Shown piece after piece: positions 62,368-64,000 of a stretch of DNA of 64,000 nt. This DNA comes from Virgisporangium ochraceum (GTDB taxonomy: Bacteria > Actinomycetota > Actinomycetes > Mycobacteriales > Micromonosporaceae). Position numbers and translations under genes: made by a program. The notes under the pieces were generated by a model, which made no database searches, was not told the origin of the DNA, and saw nothing but the letters and a program-made list of their open reading frames with translations. Numbering within the stretch: position 1 is the stretch's first letter; each line of letters opens with the position of its first letter. Where the stretch lies: NCBI RefSeq assembly GCF_016863655.1, contig NZ_BOPH01000124.1, forward strand, positions 1 through 64,000, given 5' to 3'.

Positions 62368-62385
62368 TAACTGAATCACCAGTCA
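62368..62385. promoter_or_regulatory. TetR-type operator D
   Basis: TAACTG-AATCAC-CAGTCA, in the divergent gap between the FAD oxidoreductase operon and the binding-protein gene. It has the same 10-nt distance to the minus-strand start codon as operator A at 51925. Confidence 0.78.
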
Positions 62386-62416
62386 GTTTGGCAAGCATCA
62401 CGAGGCGGCCCTTCAC

Positions 62417-63649
62417 ATGACCTTCCATCCCCGGGAGAACCGCGGTTCCCGCCGGCAGTTCCTCACTCTCGGCGCCCTCGCCGCGGCCGCGGGTACGGGC
62501 GTTCTGGCCGGCTGCGGCCGGCAGCGCGAGGAGGCGGCTCCCCCGTCCGAACAGGTGGCACTCAGCCGTCCGGACAAGCCGGCGACGCTTCCCCTGCACT
62601 CCGACGTGCCGGCCATCAAGGACGGCCTCGCGCCCGAGAAGGGCGGCACGCTCAAGATCTTCAACTACCCGGAGTACATCTCGCCCGACGTCATCAAGGC
62701 GTTCGGCGAGGAGCACGGCGTCACCGTCGAGGTCACGACGTTCACCACGCAGGACGAGGCGATCGCCAAGCTGCGCACCGCCGGCACGGCCTTCGACGTC
62801 TACTTCCCGACGCCCGACATCGTCGGCAAGCTGGTCGCGGGCAAGCTGCTGCAGCCGCTGAACCGCAGCTACCTCACGAACCTGGGCAACGCCTGGCCGG
62901 AGCTGCAGGACCCGTTCTACGACAAGGGCTCGCGCTACACCGTCCCCTACACCGCGTTCACCACCGGCATCCTGTACCGGGCCGACCGGGTCCCGACGGT
63001 GCCGGCCAACGGGTGGGACCTGATCTGGGACCCGGCGCACAAGGGCCAGACGTACGTGCTCGACGACGGCCGCGAAGGGCTGTCGCTGGCGATGCTGAAG
63101 GTCGGGAAGACCGACCTGAACACCGAGGACCCGGCCGTCATCAAGGCCGCCGGCGAGGAGCTGCTGAAGCTGAACTCCACGGTCAACGTCAAGGTGTCCG
63201 CCGGCGGTTACCAACTCGTCGCCGAGGGCCAGGCGACGGTGCACCACGCGTGGTCCGGCGACGCGGTCAACGCGCAGTCGTACCTCGGCGAGGACGTCGC
63301 CGCCGACGTGCTGGCGTACTGGTTCCCGACCGACCGCAAGGGTCCGGTGGGCACCGACACCATCGCGATCCCGAGGTCCGCCGAGAAGCCGGTGCTCGCC
63401 CATCTCTTCCTGAACCACATGATCGACAACGACATCGCGCTGGAGAACTTCGGCTTCACCGGCTACCAGCCGGCGCTGTCGGTCGTGACCCCGGAGAAGA
63501 TGATCGCCGACGAGTTCATCGCCGAGAACCTGTCCAGCGCGATCGTCAGCCCCGCGCACTACCGCGACGGCCTGCAGGAGCTGCAGCTGTCGCCGGCCGG
63601 CGACCGGCTGTGGCTCGACGAGTGGGCGAAGTTCAAGGCCGGCAAGTGA
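62417..63649 (+). CDS. Polyamine/betaine-type solute-binding lipoprotein (PotD-like)
   Basis: A 410-aa binding protein with a twin-arginine signal (RRQFLTLGALAAAAG) and a lipobox ending at Cys33 (LAGC). The mature part has LKIFNYPEYISPDVIKAFGE, TVPYTAFTTGILYRADRVP and SGDAVNAQSYLGED, as in spermidine/putrescine-binding proteins. Together with the PotA-like ATPase at 52 kb and the permease that follows it would import a cationic or quaternary ammonium solute. ATG 62417 has a weak Shine-Dalgarno sequence, and the divergent operator D lies upstream. Confidence 0.92.
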   Translation: MTFHPRENRGSRRQFLTLGALAAAAGTGVLAGCGRQREEAAPPSEQVALSRPDKPATLPLHSDVPAIKDGLAPEKGGTLKIFNYPEYISPDVIKAFGEEHGVTVEVTTFTTQDEAIAKLRTAGTAFDVYFPTPDIVGKLVAGKLLQPLNRSYLTNLGNAWPELQDPFYDKGSRYTVPYTAFTTGILYRADRVPTVPANGWDLIWDPAHKGQTYVLDDGREGLSLAMLKVGKTDLNTEDPAVIKAAGEELLKLNSTVNVKVSAGGYQLVAEGQATVHHAWSGDAVNAQSYLGEDVAADVLAYWFPTDRKGPVGTDTIAIPRSAEKPVLAHLFLNHMIDNDIALENFGFTGYQPALSVVTPEKMIADEFIAENLSSAIVSPAHYRDGLQELQLSPAGDRLWLDEWAKFKAGK

Positions 63650-63656
63650 GTCCGCG

Positions 63657-64000
63657 GTGACGACAGCGCCGCTTACGCCCCTTTCCGCGCCGCCGTCCCC
63701 GTCCACACGGGGCCGGCGGCGCGGCCGTGCGCGGGACGGGCTGTGGGCGGCGCTGGCCACCCCGGGAACACTGTGGCTCGTCGCGCTCCTCGTCGTGCCG
63801 TTCTACTCGATCGCCGCGGTCGCGTTCGGCTACCGAGACCCGCTGTTCGGCTCGCCGGTGCCCGAGTGGAACCCGACCTACTGGGACACCACGACGTTCC
63901 TCGACGCGGTCCGCAGCACGTTCGTCGGTGACCTGCGGCCGGTCTTCGTGCGGACGCTCGTGTTCGTCGGCGTCGCGTTGCTGATCTGCGTGGCCATCGG
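63657..64000 (+). CDS. ABC importer permease (PotB-like), cut by the window end
   Basis: GTG 63657 opens a frame that reaches the window end (about 114 codons). After an Arg/Pro-rich cytoplasmic tail a membrane span begins (TLWLVALLVVPFYSIAAVAFGY), followed by an outer segment and a second span (RTLVFVGVALLICVAI). It belongs to the PotB/PotC permease family by position, 7 nt after the PotD-like gene. The remainder and probably a PotC subunit lie outside. Confidence 0.8.
   Translation, partial: MTTAPLTPLSAPPSPSTRGRRRGRARDGLWAALATPGTLWLVALLVVPFYSIAAVAFGYRDPLFGSPVPEWNPTYWDTTTFLDAVRSTFVGDLRPVFVRTLVFVGVALLICVAI

Overview
The window is a 64 kb piece of a very GC-rich actinobacterial chromosome. 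The signs are strong G/C bias at third codon positions, many GTG starts, Tat and lipobox signals, and families common in actinomycetes such as a ChoD-type cholesterol oxidase, tandem TetR and LanM. The genus cannot be fixed from sequence alone; a Micromonosporaceae- or Cryptosporangium-like soil actinomycete would fit. No tRNA, rRNA, CRISPR array or intact insertion sequence was seen.

Layout. 0.2-4.9 kb: five minus-strand genes (hypothetical protein, alpha/beta hydrolase, HEAT-repeat protein, secreted Ntn-hydrolase lipoprotein, small membrane protein), divergent from a two-component system (5.0-6.7 kb). 7.3-12.3 kb: a compact class II lanthipeptide cluster (precursor, LanM, ABC exporter). 12.6-18.4 kb: a complete oligopeptide/nickel-type ABC importer. 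18.4-28.6 kb: mixed genes (ChoD-like oxidase, rhodanese, a regulator/membrane pair behind a perfect 24-bp inverted repeat, sulfotransferase, membrane-anchored Hsp70-like protein, double TetR, GNAT) and several decayed genes (frameshifted NmrA-like protein, GrpB remnant, broken ThuA-domain protein).

28.6-44.4 kb: a catabolic region. It holds a three-module TIM barrel/HPPD-like/TIM barrel protein, a secreted PQQ-type dehydrogenase, a Liv-type importer with a fused permease-ATPase subunit, a ThDP enzyme, an aldehyde dehydrogenase, an IclR regulator, a CaiB-type CoA-transferase and a small citrate synthase-like enzyme. Five copies of a 17-bp palindrome (best copy GGTCCATCTAATGGACC) lie in the three control regions that drive most of these genes, so they probably form one regulon.

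44.4-48.3 kb: signalling and small regulators: a lone receiver, a PAS-PP2C-HATPase-STAS protein, and an ArsR/SRPBCC set with its own tandem palindromes. 48.3-64 kb: a second catabolic regulon built on a TetR regulator and four copies of an operator of the form TGACTG-N6-CAGTCA. It includes a NDP-forming acyl-CoA synthetase, two PYROXD2-like FAD oxidoreductases, an acyl-CoA dehydrogenase, a Rieske oxygenase resembling carnitine/betaine monooxygenases, a class III aminotransferase, an aminoaldehyde-type dehydrogenase and a Pot-type importer (ATPase at 52 kb, binding protein and permease at 62-64 kb). It looks like a system for uptake and breakdown of an amine or quaternary ammonium compound. It is interrupted by a GGDEF-like membrane protein without a GGDEF motif and by a transposase remnant.

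All function calls rest on recognised motifs and domain order in the translated sequence; no database search was run.
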